Source of the DNA: Methylotenera_A sp040387095
Lineage (GTDB): Bacteria > Pseudomonadota > Gammaproteobacteria > Burkholderiales > Methylophilaceae
DNA length: 33,167 bases
Assembly: GCA_040387095.1 (NCBI GenBank)
Contig: JAZKEJ010000071.1
Coordinates: 1-33,167, forward strand
Direction of reading: 5' to 3'
This document shows, piece by piece, positions 18,732-25,991 of the stretch. The stretch's first letter is position 1, and the number at the start of each line of letters is the position of its first letter. A program made the position numbers and the translations under genes. The notes under the pieces were generated by a model. The model did not search any database. It was not told where the DNA came from and was given only the letters and a program-made list of their open reading frames with translations.

Positions 18732-18819
18732 CATTTAATAATAGGTTGATAAATGTCCGCTATCAGCCTAATTAAACCGCTATATCATGTGTCAAAGTAG
18801 TTCAGGAGCTTATCTGGAT

Positions 18820-19599
18820 ATGAATACACTACCCTCTACCAAAGGTATTTTGTTCGATTTGGATGGTGTACTTTACATCGGATCGCAAGCCGTTAAAGGC
18901 GCTACTGAAGCTGTGGGACAAATTCAGGCTAGTGGGATTAAATGCCGCTTTGTTACCAACACCAGCACCTTGTCATTGGTATCGCTACAGCAAAAAATCA
19001 ATGCCTTAGGTTTTACAATCCCATCCAACCAGATCATCAGCGCACCTCAAGCCACCTATCTATATTTAAAGCGTCAGCAAAATCCTGTTTGCCGTCTGTT
19101 GCTGGCTGAAGATGTGAAGAATGACTTTAATGAATTCAGTCAGCCTGGCAAACAGATCAACTACATTGTGATAGGCGATATTGGCGAAAAATGGTCCTAC
19201 GCATTGTTAAACCAAGTCTTTAATGACTTAATGCAAGGGGCAAAACTGATCGCTATTCATAAAAACCGATTCTGGCAAACTGAACACGGTTTACAAATGG
19301 ATATAGGTGGTTTTATTGATGCCTTGGAATATGCCAGCGGTGTCAAGGCGATGATTATTGGTAAGCCTTCAGCTGATTTTTTTCAAATCGCTTTAGATGA
19401 TATGGGGCTACAAGCTTCTGAAGCTGCAATCATAGGCGATGATATTGATGCGGATGTAGGCGGAGGCCAGCAAGTTGGCTTAAAAGGCATTTTGGTTAAA
19501 ACCGGTAAATACCGGCAGAATTACGCAGAGGCATCTGCTATCAAACCGAATGTAATCATCGATTCGATAGCAGATTTACCTAAAATACTGGGCTTGTAA
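18820..19599 (+). CDS. HAD-IIA family hydrolase (NagD/LHPP-like phosphatase)
   Basis: A haloacid-dehalogenase phosphatase of subclass IIA. Motif I is FDLDGVLYIG, with nucleophile and general-acid Asp residues. Motif II is the Thr in VTNTST, and motif IV is GDDIDADVGGGQQVGLKGIL. The conserved Lys of motif III is in IIGKPSADFF. The length and arrangement resemble the TIGR01458/LHPP group of phosphohistidine or small-phosphoester phosphatases; the substrate is unknown. The frame is open from an ATG at 18787, but that has no ribosome-binding site. The ATG at 18820 follows AGGAG and gives a 259-aa protein starting just before motif I, as expected. It is convergent with the formate dehydrogenase gene. 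Confidence 0.9.
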   Translation: MNTLPSTKGILFDLDGVLYIGSQAVKGATEAVGQIQASGIKCRFVTNTSTLSLVSLQQKINALGFTIPSNQIISAPQATYLYLKRQQNPVCRLLLAEDVKNDFNEFSQPGKQINYIVIGDIGEKWSYALLNQVFNDLMQGAKLIAIHKNRFWQTEHGLQMDIGGFIDALEYASGVKAMIIGKPSADFFQIALDDMGLQASEAAIIGDDIDADVGGGQQVGLKGILVKTGKYRQNYAEASAIKPNVIIDSIADLPKILGL

Positions 19600-19637
19600 A
19601 TTAAATAAAGCTAGTATCTTGGCGACCCGGTTTTTTA

Positions 19638-20846
19638 CTATCTAGTCCCAGTTCTAAATTTTGTCGCTTCTTCCCAACCGCTGGTTGCATTACCAGTGCT
19701 GTAAGAATGCGCACCAGCCCCTGCCAAATGTCCTTTATCGACAATCAAATATTCTTCACGTATAGCGCCTCCTTCAAACCAGCATTCCAGAATTTCACGC
19801 GTACCTGCGGCATAACGTGCTTGCGCACTCAGGCTGGTGCCAGAAATATGTGGGGTCATGCCATGGTTAAGCATAGTACGCCAGATATGGTTTTGCGGAG
19901 CAGGTTGTGGGAACCACACATCACCTGCATAACCCGCCAATTGACCGCTTTCCAGCGCACGTGCAATTGCATCTCGGTCGCAAATCTTGCCGCGCGCAGT
20001 GTTGATGATATAAGCGCCGCGTTTCATTTTAGCAATCAACTTTTCATCAAACATATGCTCGGTTTCTGGGTGTAACGGGCAATTAATGGTGACAACATCA
20101 CATACTTTGACCATAGACTCAACATCCTTGTGAAAAGTCAGGCTAAGTTCTTTTTCAGTATCGGCTGGCAAGCGATATCTATCTGTGTAATGTAATTTCA
20201 CATCAAACGCTTTTAGTCTTCTCAGCACGGCTAAACCAATGCGACCAGCTGCCACGGTTCCGACCTCCATGCCTTCAATGTCATAAGAGCGCTGCACACA
20301 ATCGGCAATATTCCAGCCGCCTTTAATCACCCATTGATACGAAGGAATGTAGTTGCGCACTAAGCTTAGAATCATCATCACCACATGTTCAGAAACGCTG
20401 ATGCTATTGCTATAGCTCACTTCAGCCACCGTGATGCCGCGCTTGATGGCAGCTTGCAGGTCGATATGGTCTGAGCCGATGCCTGCAGTAATCGCTAGTT
20501 TAAGTTTTGCTGCTTTGGCTAAACGTTCTGGTGTCAGGTAGGCTGGCCAAAAAGGCTGCGATATGATGATATCGGCATCTGGCAGCTCTTTTTCAAATCG
20601 AGAGTCAGGGCCATCCTTGTCAGAGGTCACGACCAATCGGTGACCAAGCGATTCAATGAATTTGCGCAACCCCAGTTCGCCAGATACACTGCCAAGCAAC
20701 TGCCCTGGTTTGAAGTCTATGGACCTCGGGGTGGGGAGTGTCTGGCCATCGGGGTAAGATTTAATTGTCGGTACACTGTCACGTGCATAGGATTGCGGAT
20801 AGCCAGTGACCGGATCATCGTAGAGTACACAAAGTACTTTAGTCAT
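19638..20846 (-). CDS. fdh: NAD-dependent formate dehydrogenase
   Basis: 402-aa metal-free enzyme oxidising formate to CO2 with NAD+, the last step of C1 oxidation. It aligns over its whole length with the Pseudomonas sp. 101 enzyme as I remember it, offset by one. The Rossmann motif is TVAAGRIGLAVLRR (197-210), and D222 (TDRY) is the NAD+-choosing acid. Substrate-site residues are N147, R285 (NTARGK), Q314 (WFPQPAPQ) and H333 (MTPHISGTS). The residue before N147 is Ser146, where the Pseudomonas enzyme has Cys145. It starts one base after the peroxiredoxin stop codon, its AGGAG lies inside that gene, and it is therefore probably translationally coupled. Confidence 0.96.
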   Translation of the reverse strand: MTKVLCVLYDDPVTGYPQSYARDSVPTIKSYPDGQTLPTPRSIDFKPGQLLGSVSGELGLRKFIESLGHRLVVTSDKDGPDSRFEKELPDADIIISQPFWPAYLTPERLAKAAKLKLAITAGIGSDHIDLQAAIKRGITVAEVSYSNSISVSEHVVMMILSLVRNYIPSYQWVIKGGWNIADCVQRSYDIEGMEVGTVAAGRIGLAVLRRLKAFDVKLHYTDRYRLPADTEKELSLTFHKDVESMVKVCDVVTINCPLHPETEHMFDEKLIAKMKRGAYIINTARGKICDRDAIARALESGQLAGYAGDVWFPQPAPQNHIWRTMLNHGMTPHISGTSLSAQARYAAGTREILECWFEGGAIREEYLIVDKGHLAGAGAHSYSTGNATSGWEEATKFRTGTR

Positions 20847-20847
20847 T

Positions 20848-21534
20848 TCAGTCTCCTTTGCTTAATTGTGTTTCCGGTAGTTTTTTCAACGCAAAGTACC
20901 AGTCTTTAAGCTCATACTCCTTGTTTTCTGCCCGTTGATTCGCATCTCCCATCGTCACTGGCGCGGGAACAATCACTTCTTTGCCGTATTGCCAATTAGC
21001 AGGGCATGCCACTTTATTGGCATCTACGATTTGCAGAGCATCCACTACGCGCATGATTTCGTCAAAATTACGCCCTACGTTCATTGGGTAATAAATCATG
21101 GCACGCAGAATGCGCTTAGGATCAATGAAAAATACACATCGCACTGTCGCTGTATTACTGCTAGGTTCATGGATCATGCCATAAAGTCGCGAAATTTTTT
21201 GATCCAGGTCGGCAATAACAGGGAAGTTGATGTCGACATTGAATTTTTCCTGAATATTGCGCATCCAGGCAATATGGCTGTAGATGCTATCGACTGAGCA
21301 GCCCAGCAAAGCCACATGTTTTTGTTCAAACTCGTTTTGCAGCTTTGCAAACGCTACAAGCTCAGTTGTGCAAACCGGGGTGAAATCGGCCGGGTGTGAA
21401 AATAGAATGACCCATTTATTTTGAGCCCATTCTGATAATCGGATCATACCCATGGTAGTTTGCGCTTCAAAATCAGGCACAGCAGCGTTCAGTTCTAGCT
21501 TGGCAGGGATGGTTTCAACTGATATGGTATTCAT
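20848..21534 (-). CDS. 1-Cys peroxiredoxin (Prx6-type)
   Basis: 228-aa thiol peroxidase reducing H2O2 and alkyl hydroperoxides. The active-site motif PADFTPVCTTE (peroxidatic Cys55, with Pro48 and Thr52) and the long C-terminal domain (VACPANWQYGKEVIVPAPVT) place it in the Prx6 group rather than the 2-Cys AhpC group. Other cysteines (for example C79, LLGCSVDS) could still act in resolution. The frame stays open to 21621 through non-coding sequence, but the ATG at 21534 is preferred because GAGGAGG lies six bases before it. First gene of the Prx-formate dehydrogenase operon. Its leader holds six 10-bp tandem repeats about 80 bp upstream. Confidence 0.95.
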   Translation of the reverse strand: MNTISVETIPAKLELNAAVPDFEAQTTMGMIRLSEWAQNKWVILFSHPADFTPVCTTELVAFAKLQNEFEQKHVALLGCSVDSIYSHIAWMRNIQEKFNVDINFPVIADLDQKISRLYGMIHEPSSNTATVRCVFFIDPKRILRAMIYYPMNVGRNFDEIMRVVDALQIVDANKVACPANWQYGKEVIVPAPVTMGDANQRAENKEYELKDWYFALKKLPETQLSKGD

Positions 21535-21614
21535 AATAAGCCTCCTCGCACCTGTAACTCTATGCATCAGGGCTGTGAACATCTCATTTGCAAAGAACGA
21601 AGGCGCACACATAA

Positions 21615-21674
21615 AAAACACTCTAAAACACTCTAAAACACTCTAAAACACTCTAAAACACTCTAAAACACTCT
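21615..21674. repeat. Six tandem copies of a 10-bp repeat (AAAACACTCT)
   Basis: Exact decamers AAAACACTCT repeat six times without interruption. On the transcribed strand of the Prx operon they read AGAGTGTTTT. The unit matches about one helical turn, so every copy faces the same side of the DNA. They lie between the divergent peroxiredoxin and fae genes, upstream of the Prx start. Plausible roles are a multi-site operator or a spacing element whose copy number can slip. Confidence 0.92.
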
Positions 21675-21826
21675 CTAGTGTGAAAACTACGACAATTTTC
21701 CACAAAAAAAGTTTGAGTTTTTAACGCTGTTGCAATCATTTTCAACATAAATAAATCTTTAGAAAACACGTGGCCTGCATTATTAATAATGCGACATTTT
21801 CTTCACTAATTAGGACAAAAAATCGG

Positions 21827-21847
21827 CACTTTTATGCGTATAAAGTG
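21827..21847. promoter_or_regulatory. Candidate operator/promoter of fae
   Basis: CACTTT (21827-21832) and AAAGTG (21842-21847) form an interrupted inverted repeat about 65 bp before the fae start, and a TATAAA-like -10 (21839-21844) overlaps its right arm. The arrangement suits a repressor or activator site at the fae promoter, but no good -35 box could be placed. Confidence 0.35.
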
Positions 21848-21910
21848 TCTCACTATTGCGGCAAAACATGATTCAATTTTGGACTTAACTTTCAAAAAAG
21901 GAGAACAAAA

Positions 21911-22447
21911 ATGGCAGTTATTGACCGTGTACTGGTAGGAGAAGCACTCGTTATCGAAGATCGTGCCGATGGTCATGGTTTGGATTTGCTGAATGTCGCT
22001 CATATCGACCTGATCATGGGACCGCGCGGAAGCTACGCAGAACAAGCTTTTTGTCGTGCACTGACGGACCAGAAAGATGGTGCAAATGGCTTGCTGGCAA
22101 TTACAGCGCCTAATATGATGACTAAGCCCGCAACTGTGATGTTTAACAAAGTCACCATTAAAAATGGCAAACAGGCGTTACAGATGTTTGGTCCGGCACA
22201 GCGTGGCGTATCCATGGCGGTAATGGACAGTGTGGCTGATGGCACGATTCCCAAAGAAGAAGCGGAAAATGTCTTTATTTGTGTGGGTGTATTTATAGAT
22301 CGCAAAGCCGATGACGATAAACGCGTACAGGAATGGAACTATCAAGCGACTAAGCAGGCAATCAAGAATGCTGTTGCACAAGAGCCAAGAGTAGACACTG
22401 TTTTGAAAAAGTACAAAGAAACAGTCCACCCATTCCAAGCCAAATAA
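21911..22447 (+). CDS. fae: Formaldehyde-activating enzyme, variant with N-terminal loop insertion
   Basis: 178-aa cytoplasmic enzyme joining formaldehyde to tetrahydromethanopterin, the entry step of H4MPT-linked formaldehyde oxidation. Family signatures are NVAHIDLIMGPRGS (candidate catalytic His31), FNKVTIKN, QMFGPAQRGVSMAV and the end HPFQAK. Compared with the Methylobacterium protein as remembered, about nine extra residues (in IEDRADGHGLDLL, 15-27) are inserted between GEALV and VAHIDL, close to the active site. Methylophilaceae carry several fae paralogues, so this may be a non-canonical one. AAAAGGAG precedes the ATG. It is divergent from Prx-formate dehydrogenase. No other H4MPT-pathway gene is in the window. 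Confidence 0.95.
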   Translation: MAVIDRVLVGEALVIEDRADGHGLDLLNVAHIDLIMGPRGSYAEQAFCRALTDQKDGANGLLAITAPNMMTKPATVMFNKVTIKNGKQALQMFGPAQRGVSMAVMDSVADGTIPKEEAENVFICVGVFIDRKADDDKRVQEWNYQATKQAIKNAVAQEPRVDTVLKKYKETVHPFQAK

Positions 22448-22605
22448 GGCGTTTTTTAAAAACAGGCCTAATGGCTAGCTAATATTTGCAAAAGCAATGA
22501 CGCATATCGCAGCAGTTAGCGAAAGGTTATTTCTTTATCTGAGTTATCCCTGCTTTACTCAGCAAAATTAGAATAATATTTATAAAACCCATCTGACTAT
22601 ATTTG

Positions 22606-22752
22606 CAGTTTCACCTTGGCTTCTAATCCGTTCAATCAGATATTCAAGTCAGTAGAAGACTTGGGTGATTGCGAAAGTCTAGAACTGTAATGCGTTACGC
22701 GCATTTAGCAGCTGATAATCTTTCCGCTTTTATGGATAAAGTATGTTCTTAA
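22606..22752 (+). pseudogene. Decayed 3' end of a tyrosine recombinase (integrase)
   Basis: The reading frame ending at the TAA of 22750 gives KSRTVMRYAHLAADNLSAF and then MDKVCS, matching the C-terminal box of phage-type tyrosine recombinases (RYAHL supplies the nucleophilic Tyr). Going upstream the frame is broken by a TGA, but adding one base near 22672 restores LGDW before RKSRT. Further up, sequence around 22612 resembles a damaged HTWAS box. Nothing of the catalytic N-terminal half is left. This is a relic of an integrated element; homology is inferred from motif pattern only. Confidence 0.6.
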
Positions 22753-22755
22753 GGA

Positions 22756-22830
22756 CCCTTGGTGGCGCTGGCTAAGATACAAACGTCAAAGCCAGAAATG
22801 ACCAAGGGCTAGCATAAGCTAACCCTTGGT
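22756..22830 (+). terminator. Overlapping, mutually exclusive hairpins after the integrase relic
   Basis: CCCTTGGT occurs at 22756-22763 and 22823-22830, and the complementary ACCAAGGG once between them at 22801-22808. Form 1 pairs 22756-22763 with 22801-22808 and encloses CTGGCT/AGCCAG (22768-22773 / 22790-22795). Form 2 pairs 22801-22808 with 22823-22830, plus TAGC/GCTA and an ATAA loop, followed by TTTATTT, and would terminate rightward transcription. The choice of partner resembles an attenuator, although it may simply be the terminator of the lost integrase gene. Confidence 0.55.
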
Positions 22831-22954
22831 TTATTTGGTACGCCTTAGTTAAAAATTCTGGCAATGCAAAACGAAATGTCAATACTTTGAAATCTTGGCA
22901 GGCTTTGTAAACCAGTGCCGATTCAATTCGACATTATTACAAGTCGTTAATCAA

Positions 22955-23188
22955 TTATTTAGTTGTACCACCAGAGCCTGTGCCAGCCCCACTTGTGGCA
23001 TTTCCTGTACCAGAATTGTCAGTTTCAGTACCACCAGTTCCTGTGCCAGCACCACTCCTAGCATCACCTGTACCAGAAACATTAGCATCACTATTACCAG
23101 TACTACTATTAGGTGTTGTCGCTGCACATCCTACGCAAAACACAAAAGTCATTAACGCCAAAATTTTCCATGCTTTAAAATTTTCCAT
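22955..23188 (-). CDS. Small Gly/Thr/Ser-rich repeat lipoprotein
   Basis: 77 aa. A signal peptide (WKILALMTFVFCVGC) has a lipobox Cys at about residue 21. The mature part is almost only Gly, Thr, Ser, Asn and Ala, and contains a 16-residue stretch given twice 21 residues apart (SGTGDARSGAGTGTGG and SGTGNATSGAGTGSGG). The underlying DNA is a 48-bp imperfect direct repeat (22968-23015 and 23031-23078). AAAGGAAC lies upstream of the ATG. The low-complexity tail is likely disordered and periplasmic or surface-facing. No family recognised. The + strand ORFs over it are frame shadows. Confidence 0.7.
   Translation of the reverse strand: MENFKAWKILALMTFVFCVGCAATTPNSSTGNSDANVSGTGDARSGAGTGTGGTETDNSGTGNATSGAGTGSGGTTK
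22968..23078. repeat. 48-bp imperfect direct repeat inside the small lipoprotein gene
   Basis: Two related copies at 22968-23015 and 23031-23078, spaced by exactly 63 bp (21 codons), so gain or loss of a unit would keep the reading frame. They begin CCACCAG and end CCTGTACCAGAA. Confidence 0.8.
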
Positions 23189-23934
23189 GATTAAGTTCCT
23201 TTAATTTATTAAAATAATTTTACTCAAACAGATTATTCTAAAATGTTTGCTTTGTATGTGCGATGCAACACATTATTGAATTTCGAAGTTTTAATTATTG
23301 CTGAGATTCATCATCTTTTAATTTAAAAAAGGGCTGAAACCAATAAGTAATCAGCATTTTTTAATTTATGATGCGCTCAAGCTGATGAAGTTGGGCACTG
23401 GGTTGGGATTGTGTTGCTTCCTTGGCTGGCTAATCGATTCAGACCAAAATGAAAACTGGAGTTGTATTGCATTTATAGGCAGCTTTCGGCCCTAAGCAGA
23501 CTTCCGGTGATTAGTCCATATCTCAATTAAACAGACGCATAATTGACTTGTTTCAGCTTAGTTTGCGCTATCTAAAAAGTATAGAAATCACGAGACTTAA
23601 TAGGTTGTAAAAGTTGTTTTTTGGTAAATTGGTAGTAACTAATTTAAATTATTTATTAACATATATTAAATAAATAGGTTATATCCATATCGAATCACAC
23701 GTGATCATTCAAGGCGACTTATAAAGGATTTTCTAGGTTCCTTAGTTTATAAATAAAAATATTTAATCAGATGCTTAGTTTGAATTTTAGCAATGTTAAA
23801 TTAATCTTATCTGCAAGGCCAAATTAATTTTTCAATAAGTTATTCAATTTTCCTCGGTGGATTTTAGGAATGCTGAAGATAAATATTCTTAAAACGGTAG
23901 CTCGTATTTTTAACAATTCTTATCTACGAATTCA
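23189..23934. other. Long AT-rich non-coding stretch
   Basis: About 745 bp without an ORF that has a sensible start and ribosome-binding site on either strand. I saw no tRNA, strong terminator or intact mobile-element end. Patches with more balanced composition (about 23390-23520) suggest degraded coding or repeat DNA but match nothing I can name. It lies next to the integrase relic. Confidence 0.5.
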
Positions 23935-25266
23935 CTAGCTCACGAAAAATTTAAAGTTATTACGTCCATCGTTTTTTGCTTTATACATTGCGTGATCCGC
24001 ATTACTTATCAGCATTTCAACAGTCCTAGCATTTTCGGGTAAAAGGGATATACCAATGCTGGCCGAGATGAATACTTTTCTGCCGAAAATAATAAATGGT
24101 TTTGCTAGCTGATTTAAAATTTTATTAGCTAACCTTTTAACATGTTTTTGTTCTTTAAAGTCAGTTAATATCGCAGTAAATTCATCCCCACCTAAACGAG
24201 CTACCGTATCATTTTGCCGCACACAAGACTTTATCCACGTTGCCGCTTGTTTTAATAACTCATCTCCTGCATCGTGACCATGCGTATCGTTGATTGTTTT
24301 AAAATTATCTAAATCAATAAATAAAAGTGCAGCCATATTTCCTGTACGTTCAGAAAGTAGCACCTGTTGCTCTAAACGATTTCGAAAAAGGCTCCGATTG
24401 GGTAACTCTGTCAGATGGTCATAGTTAGCTTTGTGCCATACAGCATTTTCATTAAATTTCCGTTCGGTGATATCTCGCTCAGTTCCTGCTATTGCTTCAA
24501 CTTCTCCGCCGGGATCAATGATTGGCGTTAAAATATATTCATAAAACAAAATATTGTTTATGTCTATTTCATATCTAATTTCACCGCGTACTGCTACTTT
24601 GTCACGAATGACTTTTTTGACCGCTTGTTCTACTTCCAACACTTCAATTAAGCCTAATTCGATAATACTTTTCCCAATCATCTTTTCTGGTTCTTTACCG
24701 CATTGTTCAGCCATGGCTTTGTTGGCATATAAGAATTTTGCATCCAAATCTAGAATATAATTATGATCAGGGGACGACAATAAAATCGTTTCAAACAACC
24801 TGATATTTCGTTCTTTCTCATTTGCATAAACATTCACGGATTCAGCTAGCGTTTGATCCACACTCTCATTGAAGCGCGTCATTTCATAAAGATCTGATAA
24901 ATTTGCTGCTTCAGGTTTCTTTTCCCACAATCGCAATACGCTCGCTCTCAGTGACCTAAATTCTGAAACTAATTCTTGAATAGTAAATCCTGAATTCAAT
25001 CGGTCAAGTGCATGTTGGCCCGCAGTATCATCAATTAACTTTGAATGGTGAGAAGGATTTTTAGAGGATCCCTTTGATTTATTTAATTCCTGTTTAACAG
25101 TTTGTGAAGCCTTTAAATCATTTACCATGGATTGAAGCATCGCTTTAGCATGATCTCGTAAATCAACTTTTGACAGGTGCTTTCCCTGATTTAAGCTACA
25201 TGCATAATCCTCCCATTCTTGAAGAATGGATTCCATATTTTCTATAATAAAATCACCAAGGCTCAT
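23935..25266 (-). CDS. Diguanylate cyclase with RsbRD-like N-terminus and PAS domain
   Basis: 443 aa. Residues 1-140 resemble the helical RsbRD N-terminal domain (MSLGDFIIENMESILQEWED, then LVSEFRSLRASVLRLWEK). Residues about 155-275 are a PAS/PAC domain (ETILLSSPDHNYILDLDAKF, GTERDITERK). Residues about 285-440 are a GGDEF domain making cyclic di-GMP. The catalytic GGDEF is at 359-363 and an inhibitory I-site RQND lies five residues before it, so product feedback is likely. No EAL domain follows. The frame opens at a TTG (25275), but the ATG at 25266 is preferred. No transmembrane segments are seen, hence a soluble cytoplasmic sensor-enzyme. Confidence 0.92.
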   Translation of the reverse strand: MSLGDFIIENMESILQEWEDYACSLNQGKHLSKVDLRDHAKAMLQSMVNDLKASQTVKQELNKSKGSSKNPSHHSKLIDDTAGQHALDRLNSGFTIQELVSEFRSLRASVLRLWEKKPEAANLSDLYEMTRFNESVDQTLAESVNVYANEKERNIRLFETILLSSPDHNYILDLDAKFLYANKAMAEQCGKEPEKMIGKSIIELGLIEVLEVEQAVKKVIRDKVAVRGEIRYEIDINNILFYEYILTPIIDPGGEVEAIAGTERDITERKFNENAVWHKANYDHLTELPNRSLFRNRLEQQVLLSERTGNMAALLFIDLDNFKTINDTHGHDAGDELLKQAATWIKSCVRQNDTVARLGGDEFTAILTDFKEQKHVKRLANKILNQLAKPFIIFGRKVFISASIGISLLPENARTVEMLISNADHAMYKAKNDGRNNFKFFVS

Positions 25267-25565
25267 ATTTTTCAAATTCTTAATGTAATCAAATTTTGTA
25301 AATTGTTCATCAATGCATGATAGTTCATCATATTGATCATTTTGATTATTTTATTTTGGACAGGGCCCGCTTATGCTTTCTGGCACAATTTGAATTGTGG
25401 ATACTTCATTAAATTACTGTCGCGGTTAAAAAATCAAAATTAAATTTAAATACTAATGCATGCCGTTATAGGGAATTTCCTACACATAATTCGGAAATTA
25501 CCTCTTAATCAATCATTTCAAAAGGCTTTAAATAGAACTTCGATATTTAATAAAAGGTTTAAATT
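25267..25565. other. Intergenic region between the diguanylate cyclase and the Lys/Ser-rich small gene
   Basis: About 300 bp of AT-rich DNA between divergent genes. It should carry both promoters, but no convincing -35/-10 pair could be assigned and no structured RNA was recognised. Confidence 0.4.
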
Positions 25566-25730
25566 ATGTCTACAACTCATGGTACCGCTAGCCACACATC
25601 AGGTTCAATGCAAGAGAAAGAAAATAAAGATACTAAAAAATCGAAATCTTCTCCTAAAAGCGAAAAAGATCAAAAGAAAGAAAATGTTTCGGAAAATGCT
25701 AAAAAAATGTCTGATTCAAAAAAATCTTAA
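25566..25730 (+). CDS. 54-residue Lys/Ser-rich hydrophilic protein
   Basis: Starts MSTTHGTASHTSGSMQEKEN and continues with a highly charged tail rich in Lys, Ser, Glu and Asn (KKSKSSPKSEKDQKKENVS), with no Trp, Cys, Tyr, Phe or Ile. It should be intrinsically disordered. AAAAGG lies eight bases before the ATG and a terminator follows within 20 bp. The longer overlapping ORF from 25456 in another frame has no ribosome-binding site and an A-run-driven poly-Lys composition. Small proteins of this type occur among bacterial desiccation or stress proteins, but no family is recognised. Confidence 0.65.
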   Translation: MSTTHGTASHTSGSMQEKENKDTKKSKSSPKSEKDQKKENVSENAKKMSDSKKS

Positions 25731-25748
25731 TATAATTATTAGTAATTG

Positions 25749-25784
25749 AAGAAGAAGAGAATTGATTATTCTTTTCTTCTTTTT
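25749..25784 (+). terminator. Terminator after the Lys/Ser-rich small gene
   Basis: A purine arm AAGAAGAAGAGAAT (25749-25762) pairs with the pyrimidine arm ATTCTTTTCTTCTT (25768-25781), with one mismatch, over the 5-nt loop TGATT. The pyrimidine arm runs into further Ts, giving a typical intrinsic terminator. Confidence 0.7.
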
Positions 25785-25991
25785 ATAAAGAATCACTCTT
25801 GTTATTCATATTGTAAAAGAAATTCTACCCTACAGATCTCGATCTATTCCTTGTATGCCAAAGTTAATGCAACAATGCTTTCCAAATAAATGATGGTCTC
25901 ATTTCATCTCTCTATGATCAAAATGGCTTAATTAAATATTTGACCAAATAATTCCAGATAACTAATTATTATTTATCTTGTAATAAAGCGA

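Noticed and set aside
18787..18819. HAD start at 18787
   Set aside because: No ribosome-binding site; the AGGAG lies between this ATG and the one at 18820.
21535..21621. N-terminal extension of the peroxiredoxin to 21621
   Set aside because: It reads into the 10-bp repeat region and has no ribosome-binding site, whereas the ATG at 21534 follows GAGGAGG and matches the normal Prx6 N-terminus.
21615..21674. CRISPR array
   Set aside because: Units are 10 bp with no spacers and no cas genes nearby; this is a simple tandem repeat.
22895..23204. Two + strand ORFs over the Gly/Thr-rich lipoprotein
   Set aside because: Low-complexity shadows rich in Thr/Ser/Cys or Pro/Val; the minus strand has a lipobox and ribosome-binding site.
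23390..23520. Possible mobile-element remnant in the long intergenic region
   Set aside because: More balanced composition than its surroundings, but no inverted terminal repeat, target duplication or transposase motif could be seen.
25456..25749. 97-aa ORF with poly-Lys/Ile-rich C-terminus
   Set aside because: No ribosome-binding site; composition is an effect of A-rich DNA; a better-supported 54-aa gene occupies another frame of the same DNA.
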